DNA of 33,733 nucleotides from Eubacteriales bacterium (GTDB lineage: Bacteria; Bacillota; Clostridia; Lachnospirales; Lachnospiraceae), in NCBI GenBank assembly GCA_030524715.1, contig JAUNGB010000031.1, positions 1-33,733 on the forward strand. Reading direction: 5' to 3'. Below, piece after piece: positions 1 through 8,176 of the stretch (the stretch's first letter is position 1; the number at the start of each line of letters is the position of its first letter). The translations under genes were made by a program, and so were the position numbers. A model generated the notes under the pieces. It searched no databases and was not told where the DNA came from. It worked only from the letters and a program-made list of their open reading frames with translations.

Positions 1-36
1 AGGTATTCTCTTTAGTCAACTCCCTTTACACTTTAA

Positions 37-279
37 ATTATACAGGAAGCTATCTGGTGGTACGTCGCCCCGACTATTGTGAACACGTTTCTGGAGCAGT
101 ATGATTTGTCCGGAAAGACGATTATTCCTCTGGCAACTTCAGGCAGCAGCGGTATGGGGAACACAAACAAGGAATTGGCGGTTTCCTGTTCGGGAGCAGA
201 ATTAAAGGAAGGGAAGCGATTCCCTGCGGACGCAAGTGCGGAAGAACTGAAAGCATGGGCAGAGGGATTCGTGAATTAA
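37..279 (+). pseudogene. Flavodoxin, C-terminal fragment
   Basis: The reading frame is open from about position 37 (stop codon at 34-36) to the stop at 277-279. It reads through a typical flavodoxin segment, PIWWxxAPTIVNTFLEQYDL-like (here IWWYVAPTIVNTFLEQ), followed by the IIPLATSGSSGMG stretch and a C-terminal helix. Flavodoxins of this kind are electron carriers of about 150-190 residues; only the last 75-80 are present. The FMN-phosphate loop at the N-terminus is absent, so the fragment cannot be functional. A GTG at 79 could act as a start but falls inside the conserved core. In Clostridia such flavodoxins often sit beside MerR regulators, alcohol dehydrogenases and DUF362 genes, all of which occur near 19-23 kb here. 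Confidence 0.75.
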
Positions 280-381
280 TATGAAGCTCTTATGCAATCC
301 GGTATAATGAGTATATAGAAATTGTTGTCAGGAGCAAGTATTGGTTTGTAGGTGTCGGATGAAAATGTAAAATAGGTAATG

Positions 382-420
382 GCATCTGTCAGTGGTTGAA
401 AGCTGGCAGATGCTTTTTTT
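382..420 (+). terminator. Rho-independent terminator
   Basis: GCATCTGTCAG (382-392) pairs with CTGGCAGATGC (403-413), with one G-U pair, and is followed by seven T. It ends the upstream unit. The sequence after the T run (421-455) resembles the one after the terminator at 2881-2917. Confidence 0.7.
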
Positions 421-523
421 CGCAGATTATGCTATCCTATAAGCAGTTTCTTGATTGCAGATACGAGTATAATCAGTGTTATACTGTGAAATAACGAAAT
501 GATTACCTGGAAAGGAGAAAATA

Positions 524-1198
524 ATGGTTGGTAAAAAATTATTAATCATTGAAGATGATATGGATTTAAAAGAAGGATTGCGCTTTTCTTTTGAAGGAGA
601 TGGCTATGAGGTTTTCGATGTGGGAACCGGAAGAGAAGGACAACAGGAAATCAAAAAAGGGAGTTATGATCTTGTTCTTTTGGATTGCAACCTCCCGGAT
701 GGAACCGGATTTGACCTGTGCAGAGAAGTGCGCCGGTTCAGCATGATTCCCATTATCATGCTGACTGCCCGTGATACGGAAATGGATGAGATCAAGGCAT
801 TGGAATTGGGTGTAAATGATTATCTGTCAAAACCGTTTTCCCTGGGTGTGCTGAAAGCGAGAATGAAACGGATTCTAAATGAAAAAGTAGAAACGACAAA
901 TTTATGCTCCGGAAATATTGTCATTGATAAAGGTACCTGTAAAGTCTATAAGAATGAGGAAGAAATCGCATTAAGCAAATTAGAGTACAGGTTACTGATG
1001 TACTTGATTGAAAATAAAAACCATGTACTGTCGAAGGAGCAGATTTTGAGTCAGATTTGGGATAGTGATGGGAAGTATGTAGATAACAATACGGTTTCCG
1101 TAAATATCAGCAGATTGAGAACGAAGATAGAAGATGATGCGTCCAATCCAAAGTTCATAAAGACCGTACATGGAGTTGGATATATTTGGAAGGAATAG
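524..1198 (+). CDS. OmpR/PhoB-family response regulator
   Basis: This 224-residue two-component response regulator appears complete. The receiver domain (about 4-115) has the acidic pair D11/D12, the phospho-acceptor D54 in LLLDCNLPDG, the switch T81 and K103 in LSKPF. A winged-helix DNA-binding domain (about 125-222) ends in the usual KTVHGVGYIW wing. AAAGGAG lies nine bases before the ATG. Such regulators (BceR/VanR-like) are usually paired with a membrane kinase and an ABC transporter of FtsX type. Remains of both follow directly, so this regulator seems to have lost its kinase. Its original target was probably a peptide-antibiotic resistance transporter (inference). Confidence 0.93.
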   Translation: MVGKKLLIIEDDMDLKEGLRFSFEGDGYEVFDVGTGREGQQEIKKGSYDLVLLDCNLPDGTGFDLCREVRRFSMIPIIMLTARDTEMDEIKALELGVNDYLSKPFSLGVLKARMKRILNEKVETTNLCSGNIVIDKGTCKVYKNEEEIALSKLEYRLLMYLIENKNHVLSKEQILSQIWDSDGKYVDNNTVSVNISRLRTKIEDDASNPKFIKTVHGVGYIWKE

Positions 1199-1202
1199 GA
1201 AC

Positions 1203-1870
1203 ATGATACTCAATATCATACTTGTGGCGCTGTTATTCCTCACTGTAGGGTACAGTATTTATAAAAACAGGAAAACTTACCGTTCAATAGACAGGTTATT
1301 AGACTGTGTGTTAAATCAGGAAAAGATAGAACTATCCGATGTCCAGGAGGGAGAACTGTCTGCCCTGGTAAATAAGATCAACCGGATTCAGGAAGTCTTA
1401 GGAAAACAAGTGGAGATGGCAGAGGCGGAAAAAGAGCAGGTAAAAAGCCTTGTTTCCAATATGTCGCATCAGCTTAAAACACCGTTGGCAAACCTCTCTA
1501 TCTATACGGAAATATTAAATGGTCGGGAATTAGAGGAAAAGAAGAAAGCAGAAGTTGCTGAAAAAATCAAAAAGCAGATTGATAAGCTGGATTGGATCAT
1601 AGGCTCGTTGGCTAAGATGGTAAAACTGGAGCAGGATGTGATTGTATTTGATGCAGAAGGCATCTCGATTAGAAAAACGCTTCTGGATGCAATAGACACC
1701 GTATATGAAAAGCTGGAAAAAAAGGGATTATGCTTGTTTCGGAACCGTATGAGGATATCCTGCTGTTTCATAACCGGAAATGGACGGTTGAAGTTTTTGT
1801 AAATCTTCTGGAGAACGCGGTCAAGTACACGCAGCAGGGAGGCACAATACAGATATGGCGGCGGTTATGA
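1203..1870 (+). pseudogene. Sensor histidine kinase, frameshifted and truncated
   Basis: The kinase starts at ATG 1203, four bases after the regulator stop. It has one N-terminal membrane segment (residues 4-20), a linker, and an H-box with phospho-accepting H89 in NMSHQLKTPLANLS. Around 1733-1740 the frame breaks. The first frame runs on to a stop at 1802, while the homologous frame continues as VSEPYEDILLF...VNLLENAVKYTQQG, which is the N-box of the ATP-binding domain. Right after that (about 1850) kinase homology ends: the D/F/G boxes are missing and the sequence changes to an FtsX permease tail. It can be phosphorylated by nothing and lacks catalysis, so it is a pseudogene with both a frameshift and a 3' deletion. 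Confidence 0.85.
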
Positions 1871-1959
1871 TATTAAATATTGCGATTGCGGTTATAGCCG
1901 TCAGCATTCCAGCGAGAAAGATTGTGAAATCGAATATCATAAATGAAATTGAACGGTAG
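1855..1959 (+). pseudogene. FtsX-type ABC permease, C-terminal tail
   Basis: A 34-residue frame reads MAAVMILNIAIAVIAV-SIPARKIVK-SNIINEIER. It is one membrane helix followed by the PARK-I-K-xNIxxxI signature that ends MacB/BceB/FtsX-like permeases. The rest of the permease and its ATPase partner are absent. The fragment overlaps the broken kinase frame, so a single deletion took out the kinase ATPase domain, the ABC ATPase and most of the permease. The expected order of such modules is regulator, kinase, ATPase, permease. Confidence 0.7.
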
Positions 1960-2003
1960 AATGGGAGAAGAAAGATTGTGAGATTAAACAGGCAGGTGAT
2001 TCA

Positions 2004-2243
2004 ATGGGAAAATCATAATTCTGTCAATTCCAGAATCGGAGGAACATGTTTGTGACAGGCTGGTGGACGCCCTAATGGATTTCCTGCCTTTAGAACAGAT
2101 TGACATTACAAGTGCTAAAATGGTGTTATCTTTTCCTGGACTGGAAATCAATATCAAGGAACAGACTGTCTACCACTAGAAAGAAAATAGGAGAGAGGTA
2201 CATAGAAACAGTAATTGGCAGCGGATATCGGTTTGTTGAATAG
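2004..2243 (+). pseudogene. Receiver-less winged-helix protein, copy 1 (decayed)
   Basis: Read in one frame, it gives IIILSIPESEEH...FPGLEINIKEQTVYH, then a TAG at about 2177. The sequence resumes in another register as RKKIGERYIETVIGSGYRFVE, stop at 2241-2243. This is the same protein as the intact genes at 11290 and 14758, which share FPGLEI-x-(I/L)NEQTVY and the final G-Y-(R/K)-F-E wing. The middle, holding the recognition helices, has been deleted and no start codon remains in frame. It is therefore a remnant. Confidence 0.75.
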
Positions 2244-2248
2244 AGGAA

Positions 2249-2286
2249 GCCCGGAGTACAGTGTGGAAAATGCACAGTATTCTGGG
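2249..2286. other. Long imperfect hairpin
   Basis: GCCCGGAGTACAGTGT and its imperfect complement (ending in GGGC at 2286) form a long stem with a short GGAAAAT loop. Only a weak T stretch follows. It is related in sequence to the terminator at 13407-13451 (shared CCCGGA..TCAGTGTGGA..ATG), so it is probably a decayed terminator. Confidence 0.5.
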
Positions 2287-2453
2287 CTGCGTCTTATAAT
2301 CATTAAATTCGCATACTGCGTTTCCCCAAAAAGTTATCAATATAGACTTATAATTGACCCATAAAGTTATCTTTCATGACAACGAATAATAAGAAATCTG
2401 TGGTAACATCCTACCCGTAGTGGTAAATTATTCTACAGGAAAGGGTGCGAATC

Positions 2454-2873
2454 ATGGAAAATGAAGTATATGAAAAAGATTACGGAGAGGAATTCAGGGA
2501 ACGGAGCGATAAGTCAGAGGGAAAGAATTTTCTGGACACATTAATGGAGGTTGGATTCTTCCGGAAGTACCAGGAAGAAATGAATGAAATCCCAAAGCGT
2601 GTGGTTCCCAAAGAAAAAGCGGATTATGAATACTTACTTGGCGAGTGTGACGCTTACGTCCGGCAGTTCGGAGGAAGAATCCGGGGCGAGGTGGATTACC
2701 AGAAATGGCAGGCGACTATTGACCTGTACCTGAAACATTTTGAGTTCTGTGACCGGGAGGCACTGACGCTGTTAAAGGAAATCGCAGAACGGGCGGAAAA
2801 TGTGACGTTTTCAATGAAAGATGGATTGATTCGGATGTCGGTGTTCATTGGGTATTTTGATGAGGTGTATTAA
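2454..2873 (+). CDS. Hypothetical protein, mobile-element associated
   Basis: This 139-residue soluble protein is rich in Glu and Lys, with no membrane segment or signal peptide. I chose ATG 2454 over the GTG at 2445 because AGGAAAGGG lies eight bases before it. Predicted helices cover most of the sequence (for example YEYLLGECDAYVRQF and ALTLLKEIAERAENV). I do not recognise an enzymatic motif. It is followed by a terminator and a second small unknown gene, an arrangement common among small accessory genes of integrative elements in this bacterial group. The upstream stretch (2290-2440) contains two AAAGTTATC repeats of unknown meaning. Confidence 0.65.
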   Translation: MENEVYEKDYGEEFRERSDKSEGKNFLDTLMEVGFFRKYQEEMNEIPKRVVPKEKADYEYLLGECDAYVRQFGGRIRGEVDYQKWQATIDLYLKHFEFCDREALTLLKEIAERAENVTFSMKDGLIRMSVFIGYFDEVY

Positions 2874-2880
2874 TGTGTGA

Positions 2881-2917
2881 AAGCATCTGCTAGTGTGACT
2901 GGCGGGTGTTTTTTTCT
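2881..2917 (+). terminator. Rho-independent terminator
   Basis: AAGCATCTGCTAG pairs through several G-U pairs with CTGGCGGGTGTT after a TGTGA loop, followed by a T run. It ends the 2454-2873 gene and is a diverged copy of the terminator at 382-420. Confidence 0.65.
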
Positions 2918-2965
2918 CACAGATATTGTATGCTGTAAGCAGTATATCAGCTTAGAGGTACGGGT

Positions 2966-3124
2966 ATGGAAAAACAGCAGAATCCATTGATTTATGGCAG
3001 CATGAGAACCTATGTGGACGAGGATATGAAACAATCCATTATTCTGAACCTGCTGGAGATGATACCGGACTTCCCTTTGGAGGAAGCGGAGAGGATAGCA
3101 GAAATGGAAAATGCGGATAATTGA
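2966..3124 (+). CDS. Small hypothetical protein, 52 residues
   Basis: A short open frame starts at ATG 2966 with GAGGTACGG upstream as a weak ribosome-binding site. It encodes an acidic 52-residue protein beginning MEKQQNPLIYGSMRTY and ending in DFPLEEAERIAEMENADN. The part VDEDMKQSIILNLLEMI is predicted helical. It resembles the C-terminal halves of small CTn-encoded proteins (compare the HTH fragment at 24601). A terminator follows within ten bases, which supports a real small gene. Function unknown. Confidence 0.55.
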   Translation: MEKQQNPLIYGSMRTYVDEDMKQSIILNLLEMIPDFPLEEAERIAEMENADN

Positions 3125-3130
3125 AAGAAT

Positions 3131-3180
3131 GAGGCCGATAGCGGACATCTGGAAAATGTGATGTGGCTATCGGTCTTTTT
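3131..3180 (+). terminator. Rho-independent terminator
   Basis: GGCCGATAGC (3133-3142) pairs with GCTATCGGTC (3166-3175), with an inner ACATC/GATGT stem and five T after it. It separates the small-gene area from the transport block. Confidence 0.75.
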
Positions 3181-3188
3181 GTATCTCT

Positions 3189-3282
3189 AAAACTCGTTGT
3201 CAGCAGGAGCATTTTAACTTTTGCGGAGTTGGTAACAAAGTTAAAAATAGAGTAAGATAAAAGGCAGTTAGCAGAATCTAAC
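3189..3282 (+). promoter_or_regulatory. Promoter with activator box and GTTAG palindrome (ABC pair)
   Basis: Seen in order: AAAACTCGTTG (3189-3199), six bases, GGAGCATTT (3206-3214); a possible -35 TTGGTA (3229-3234); an 18-base spacer; -10 TAAGAT (3253-3258); and the palindrome GTTAG-CAGAAT-CTAAC (3267-3282) at the expected start of transcription. The first motif, with the same six-base gap, and the palindrome recur at 6936-7031. The upstream motif is placed as an activator site and the palindrome as a repressor operator (inference). Confidence 0.65.
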
Positions 3283-3320
3283 CAAATAAAAGTATTTCGC
3301 TCGGAAAGTGAGGAATAGAA

Positions 3321-5198
3321 ATGGCTAAGAAAAAAAGTCAACCTGGCGAACCAAAGCAAGGTTTGTCGCGCCTGATGGAACTGGCAATGACGAAGAAAGC
3401 GCCGATGGTCAGCGGGATTATTTTATCCGTATTGGCTACCGTGGCATCGTTTGTTCCCTATCTGGCAATCTATTTTGTGATTCGGGAGATCGTAGGCGTC
3501 TATCCCGATTTTAACGACCTGAATGTAACGGCTGTATTAGGGTATGGCGCGCTTGCGTTAGGCGGTGTCCTTGTCAATGTTTTGCTTTATACTGCATCTG
3601 TGGCATTGTCACACCTTGCGGCGTATGGAACCCTGTACGAACTGAAAATTTCCTTTGTATCTCACATTACGAAGCTGCCGCTGGGGTATCATCTGAACAC
3701 GGGCAGCGGCAAACTGCGTAAGATCATGGACGACAACATTGAAAGTTTGGAGGGTTTTATCGCTCACGATCTACCCAACATGGTTTCGGCTTTTGTTTCC
3801 CCGGTTGTTATGCTGGTGCTTTTGTTCGCCGTTGACTGGCGTTTCGGTCTGGCAACCCTTTTAGGCATTATCGTGGCTTTTGTGCTGTATGGTGCTACCT
3901 CTGGCGGCAACACGACGCAACAACTAATGACGGACTATCAGGCATCCCTTGAAAATATGAGCAATGCTTCTGTGGAGTACATACGCGGAATTTCCGTGGT
4001 GAAAGCCTTTCGTCAGACAGCGTTTTCCTTTAAGCGCCTGTACGATTCGATCAAGAACTATACCGCAACGGTAATCCCTTATTCTCTTTCTCAGGAGCTT
4101 ATGACCGCTACCCTTACGGCGGCGCTCAATGCAATCTACCTGTTTTTGATTCCCATTGGAATCCTTGTAGGAAGCCATACACAGGATTATCAGTCCTTTG
4201 CAGCGACCTTTATCTTTTATCTGATTTTTGTCCCTGCGGTTGCAGCTATCTTGATGAAAGTAATCTATGCAATGGTGAATACCATGCAGATCAGCGGTTC
4301 GGTGGCGCGTCTGGATCAGATTATGACAGAACCGGAAATGAAAGAGGGAACCTATACAGAAAAGCCGGAAAATTATGATATTGTCTTTGAAAATGTGACT
4401 TTCTCATACACGAAAGATGGTCCGGCTGCACTGAAAGACATTTCGTTCACGGCAAGACAGGGTGAGGTTACAGCAATCGTTGGGCCATCCGGCGGCGGCA
4501 AGAGTACGATTGCAAATCTGATTCCCCGCTTTTACGATGTGGAGCAGGGAGCAATCAAGATCGGTGGAATTGATGTACGGGATATGGAAAGTGCTGCCCT
4601 GATGGAAACGGTGAGCTTTGTATTTCAAGATAACTTCCTGTTCAAGCAAAGCATTATGGATAATATACGGATGGGCCGCCCGGATGCTACCGAAGATGAA
4701 GTAATCGCTGCCGCGAAAGCGGCCCGGTGTGATGATTTTATTTCTGAACTTCCTAACGGCTATCAAACGATATTCGGCAAAGAGGGCGTAAAACTGTCTG
4801 GCGGCCAGATTCAGAGAATTGCCATTGCGCGGGCAATCGTGAAAAATGCGCCGGTGCTGGTACTTGACGAGGCCACTTCATTTTCTGACCCGGAGAATGA
4901 ACATCTGATTCAGCAGGCGTTGAATGAGCTGATGAAAGGCAAAACAGTTATTATGATCGCGCATAGGCTGTCTACTATACGAAACGCAAATCAGATTCTC
5001 GTCATTGACAGTGGAGAGCTTGTTCAGACTGGCACACACGAAGATTTAGTACAGCAACCAGGAAAATATCTTACTCTTTGGGAGAACTACACGCAGGCGC
5101 TCCGCTGGAAAATGGCCCGCCCTGTGGCAGAAGAAGCGAAACACCCTGCGGGTATACCTGGATGCCATTCGGCAGAGTCAATGAAAGGAGGCTGTTAA
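3321..5198 (+). CDS. ABC half-transporter (TMD-NBD fusion), YbtP/IrtA-like
   Basis: This 625-residue protein has an exporter-fold membrane domain with about six helices (residues 30-320), then an ATPase domain. The ATPase has Walker A GPSGGGKST (about 388-396), signature LSGGQIQR (about 491), Walker B VLVLDEATSFSDPENE and H-loop IMIAHRLST. The D-loop reads SFSD instead of the usual SLD, typical of one half of a heterodimer. Its partner starts two bases after its stop. YbtPQ and IrtAB are exporter-fold pairs that import ferric siderophores, and the neighbouring AraC, ECF and DtxR genes suit that role. Direction and substrate cannot be decided from sequence. The start has only a weak ribosome-binding site (GTGAGGAAT). 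Confidence 0.88.
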   Translation: MAKKKSQPGEPKQGLSRLMELAMTKKAPMVSGIILSVLATVASFVPYLAIYFVIREIVGVYPDFNDLNVTAVLGYGALALGGVLVNVLLYTASVALSHLAAYGTLYELKISFVSHITKLPLGYHLNTGSGKLRKIMDDNIESLEGFIAHDLPNMVSAFVSPVVMLVLLFAVDWRFGLATLLGIIVAFVLYGATSGGNTTQQLMTDYQASLENMSNASVEYIRGISVVKAFRQTAFSFKRLYDSIKNYTATVIPYSLSQELMTATLTAALNAIYLFLIPIGILVGSHTQDYQSFAATFIFYLIFVPAVAAILMKVIYAMVNTMQISGSVARLDQIMTEPEMKEGTYTEKPENYDIVFENVTFSYTKDGPAALKDISFTARQGEVTAIVGPSGGGKSTIANLIPRFYDVEQGAIKIGGIDVRDMESAALMETVSFVFQDNFLFKQSIMDNIRMGRPDATEDEVIAAAKAARCDDFISELPNGYQTIFGKEGVKLSGGQIQRIAIARAIVKNAPVLVLDEATSFSDPENEHLIQQALNELMKGKTVIMIAHRLSTIRNANQILVIDSGELVQTGTHEDLVQQPGKYLTLWENYTQALRWKMARPVAEEAKHPAGIPGCHSAESMKGGC

Positions 5199-5200
5199 TT

Positions 5201-6937
5201 ATGACGAGCTTAAAAGAAATGTTCCAGCTTTCAGACCGGGGTGCAAAAGATTTGAAAAAAGGGATTCTGGCCTGCACTTTGACAAACCTTTCTCTGATCT
5301 TGTCTGTGGCTGTTACGGTTCAGATTTTTATAGAGGTCTTAAAACCGCTCTCTGGCGGCGAAATTTCATGGAGCCGGATGTGGCTTTTACTTGCTGCCGG
5401 TGCCTTATCGGCGGTCATCAATTTCCTGTGCTGTAAAAATGATTACCGCAAGACTTATGTTTCCTGCTACACCGCAGCCGAGGATTCCCGTATCCGAATT
5501 GCGGAATTGGTACGCAAATTCCCTATGAGCGTTTTCAATGATAAGGATTTGACGGAGCTTACCACAAATATGATGGGCGACTGTGCCAGCATTGAACACT
5601 CCATGAGCCATATTGTGCCGCCCCTGATGGCAAACGGGATTTCCTGCACCCTGATCTGTATTTGTATTATGCTTTTTGACTGGCGCATGGGATTGTCCAT
5701 CTTCTGCACCCTGCCGCTTTCTTTCCTGATTATTCTGGGCAGCCGCAAAGTGCAGGAAAAAGCAAGCAGAAAACAGGTGGACGCAAAGTTAAAGGCGTCG
5801 GAGGAAGAGCAGGAATATTTGGACGGAATTAAGATCATCAAATCCTGCCATTTAGACGGGGAAAAGTATTCCAGTCTGAATCATGCGCTGAAAGCACTCA
5901 AGCAAGAATCTATCCGCATGGAATTGGGAACCAGCGTGTTTATTTCCGTAGCGCAGTTCGTCTTACAGGCCGGTATTGGTATTACTGTCTTTGTCGGGGT
6001 ACATCTCCTGACAGGCGGAAGTATAACCATCCTCCCGCTGCTGCTTTCTTTAGTCATTGTATGCCGGTTGTATGGGCCAATCCTGACAATCCTGACACTT
6101 CTGCCTATGCTGTTCCATACTCTTGTATCAACACAGCGTATGCGGGAATTAGCGTCTATCCCGATCATGGAGGGCAAAGCAGATGTGCCAATCGAAAATT
6201 ATGAAATTTCTTTTGAGGACGTGTCCTTTGCCTATAACAAGGAACCCGTTTTGGAGAATGTCACGGTAAAAATTCCAGAGGGAAAGATTACCGCACTGGT
6301 TGGGCCGTCTGGCAGCGGAAAAAGCACAATGTCGAGATTGATCGCACGATTTTGGGACGTAAACAGTGGAAAAATTACTGTGGGCGGCGTAGATGTGAAA
6401 ACACTTGACCCGGAATATCTGATGGGCTATATGTCCTTTGTGTTCCAGGATGTGATTCTGTTTAACGATACCATATTGAACAATATCCGTATCGGAAATA
6501 TGGATGCAACCGATGAACAGGTCATTGCCGCAGCGAAAGCGGCCTGCTGTGACGAATTTGTGCAGAAATTGCCGGATGGATATAACACCATGTTAGGTGA
6601 GAACGGCAGCACTCTGTCCGGTGGGGAACGTCAGCGGATTTCTATTGCCCGCGCTCTCTTAAAAGACGCACCTATTATTTTGCTGGACGAGGCAACAGCA
6701 AGCCTTGACCCGGAAAATGAAGTGCTGATTCAGGAGGCCATCTCCCGGCTGATTACTGGAAAGACGGTTCTTGTTATTGCTCACAGACTCCGCACGATTG
6801 TAGACGCCGATCAGATTATCGTTCTGGAAAACGGCCATGTTGCAGAGTGCGGTTCTCACAATGAACTGGTGGAGAGACCCGGAACGTATCGCAAACTCTA
6901 TGAGATTCAGACAAAGAGCCAGAAATGGGCGGTGTAA
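5201..6937 (+). CDS. ABC half-transporter (TMD-NBD fusion), YbtQ/IrtB-like
   Basis: I chose the ATG at 5201 because AAAGGAGG lies just before it; the open frame reaches further upstream but only into the preceding gene. The protein has 578 residues: about six membrane helices (25-320), then an ATPase with Walker A GPSGSGKST, signature LSGGERQR, Walker B IILLDEATASLDPENE and H-loop LVIAHRLRT. All catalytic motifs are canonical, in contrast with the altered D-loop of its partner. The two genes almost certainly form a heterodimer in the cytoplasmic membrane. The likely cargo is a siderophore, heme or other metal complex, inferred from the neighbours. Confidence 0.88.
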   Translation: MTSLKEMFQLSDRGAKDLKKGILACTLTNLSLILSVAVTVQIFIEVLKPLSGGEISWSRMWLLLAAGALSAVINFLCCKNDYRKTYVSCYTAAEDSRIRIAELVRKFPMSVFNDKDLTELTTNMMGDCASIEHSMSHIVPPLMANGISCTLICICIMLFDWRMGLSIFCTLPLSFLIILGSRKVQEKASRKQVDAKLKASEEEQEYLDGIKIIKSCHLDGEKYSSLNHALKALKQESIRMELGTSVFISVAQFVLQAGIGITVFVGVHLLTGGSITILPLLLSLVIVCRLYGPILTILTLLPMLFHTLVSTQRMRELASIPIMEGKADVPIENYEISFEDVSFAYNKEPVLENVTVKIPEGKITALVGPSGSGKSTMSRLIARFWDVNSGKITVGGVDVKTLDPEYLMGYMSFVFQDVILFNDTILNNIRIGNMDATDEQVIAAAKAACCDEFVQKLPDGYNTMLGENGSTLSGGERQRISIARALLKDAPIILLDEATASLDPENEVLIQEAISRLITGKTVLVIAHRLRTIVDADQIIVLENGHVAECGSHNELVERPGTYRKLYEIQTKSQKWAV

Positions 6938-7031
6938 AACTCGTTGCTATTTGGAGCATTTGTGTCGGCAAGAGTAGAAAAGACGGGAAATACCTGCTAT
7001 ACTAACATACATAAGGTTAGACATGGCTAAC
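6936..7031 (+). promoter_or_regulatory. Promoter with activator box and GTTAG palindrome (araC gene)
   Basis: It begins at the stop codon of the ABC gene: AAAACTCGTTG (6936-6946), six bases, GGAGCATTT (6953-6961); a weak -35 TAGAAA (6975-6980); a 17-base spacer; an extended -10 TGCTATACT (TATACT 6998-7003); and GTTAG-ACATGG-CTAAC (7016-7031), extended by one base to GGTTAG/CTAACC. The layout matches 3189-3282 within two bases. It indicates that the AraC gene has its own co-regulated promoter. Confidence 0.7.
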
Positions 7032-7055
7032 CAAAGCGTGGGGAGGTGATATTTT

Positions 7056-8039
7056 TTGAAGCCAGAAACAGTCATTTCAGCTTATGCCGAGGAAATAGAC
7101 GCTCGTACTAATACAAGGGTATTGACGAATGAGCCGGGCAGGATGGTTTACCAGATTGACGGCCAGGACGGGAGCGGTACGGTTGAAGTGCTGACATTGT
7201 TTCCCGGAGTAATCCTGCAATTTCACAGTTTTCATTGTAAGTCCTTTCGTCTTGCGGTGAATGGGAATGTCAATGAGGGGCTGAAAATCAATTTTTGTTC
7301 CGAGGGACGTATGGAAGTCCGTATGTCAGACAATCTTTGTTTGTTCATGGAACCGGGAAATTTAAGTCTGGACGTGCGGACGGCACAGGATAGTTTTCAG
7401 TTTCCATGCGGCCATTATCACGGGGTAGAGTTGTTCCTGCATCATTCTTCTATTGGAAAAGTGTTCCCGGAAGCATGGGAGGAACTAAAAATTAACCCGA
7501 CGAAAATACAAGACCGTTTCTGTGGCGAGGGCAAAAGCTATGTGATTTTTGCAGATGAACGGTTTAAGCAGATTTTTGATAATATGCTGAACGCACCTGA
7601 CGAGTGCAGAACGGAATATCTCAAAATCAAGGCAACAGAGCTTTTATTTCTTTTAGGTTCGGTAGAAATGCCGGACAAGAGCGACACCGCTTCTTTAATG
7701 ACAACGGGACAGGTGGAGATTGCAAAACAGGTCATGGAAATTGTAACAAGGGATTTAAGCCAGCATACTTCTGTGGAAACCCTTGCCGGAATGTTTGGAA
7801 TCAGCCCATCTTCCATAAAGAATTATTTTCGCGGGGTCTATGGAAAGAACATCTCTACCTATCTGCGGGAAACCCGTATGTCTGCCGCCGCCCTTGCATT
7901 AAGGGACGGGAAACAGCCCATTGGAGAAATCGCTACGGCTGTGGGGTATGAAAATGCCAGCAAATTTTCAGCGGCATTTAAGAGTTTCTTCGGGGAAACC
8001 CCGTTGGAATACCGGCGTCAAAGCCGGTGTGGAATTTAA
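7056..8039 (+). CDS. AraC-family transcriptional regulator
   Basis: This 327-residue regulator starts at TTG 7056 after an excellent GGGAGGTGAT. The N-terminal 210 residues form an unrecognised ligand-sensing part. The C-terminal 100 residues carry two helix-turn-helix motifs, SVETLAGMFGISPSSIKNYFR and PIGEIATAVGYENASKFSAAFKSFFGETPLEYRR (split here by family convention); the second is the classical AraC signature. YbtA, a regulator of this family, activates siderophore-uptake genes when bound to the siderophore. By analogy this protein may activate its own promoter and that of the ABC pair through the shared box upstream of -35 (inference). Confidence 0.9.
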   Translation: MKPETVISAYAEEIDARTNTRVLTNEPGRMVYQIDGQDGSGTVEVLTLFPGVILQFHSFHCKSFRLAVNGNVNEGLKINFCSEGRMEVRMSDNLCLFMEPGNLSLDVRTAQDSFQFPCGHYHGVELFLHHSSIGKVFPEAWEELKINPTKIQDRFCGEGKSYVIFADERFKQIFDNMLNAPDECRTEYLKIKATELLFLLGSVEMPDKSDTASLMTTGQVEIAKQVMEIVTRDLSQHTSVETLAGMFGISPSSIKNYFRGVYGKNISTYLRETRMSAAALALRDGKQPIGEIATAVGYENASKFSAAFKSFFGETPLEYRRQSRCGI

Positions 8040-8142
8040 GGTATCAAAACTGCAAAGCAGTTTTAAGGCTTTCACTGCGTGTGAAAGCCGCAGGCTCGCA
8101 AGAGCCGATACCTTAACGAAGAAAAATGTGCCACATTTTTCT
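8040..8142 (+). ncRNA. Possible structured RNA element (cloverleaf plus hairpin)
   Basis: Directly after the AraC stop, GGTATC (8040-8045) pairs with GATACC (8107-8112). They enclose three perfect hairpins: AAAACTGC/GCAGTTTT (8046-8064), GGCTTTCAC/GTGAAAGCC (8067-8089) and GGCTC/GAGCC (8093-8106). A fourth hairpin follows, AGAAAAATGTG/CACATTTTTCT (8120-8142), 34 bases before the ECF S-component start. No open frame explains it. It may be an mRNA control element, an RNA-processing site or a mobile palindromic repeat. The pairing is seen directly; function is unknown. Confidence 0.55.
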
Positions 8143-8176
8143 GAGTCTAAACAATTTAAAAATGGAGGTCTTTGAA

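Noticed and set aside
3267-3282. Classical DtxR/IdeR box
   Set aside because: The half-sites match (GTTAG/CTAAC), but the spacing is six bases instead of one, so it is described as a palindrome of unproven binder rather than a DtxR box.
5078-5200. Upstream extension of the second ABC gene
   Set aside because: It overlaps the end of the first ABC gene, has no ribosome-binding site and low-quality sequence; AAAGGAGG points to ATG 5201.
8040-8112. tRNA gene
   Set aside because: The cloverleaf has no anticodon loop of seven bases, no T-loop TTC motif and stems of wrong length.
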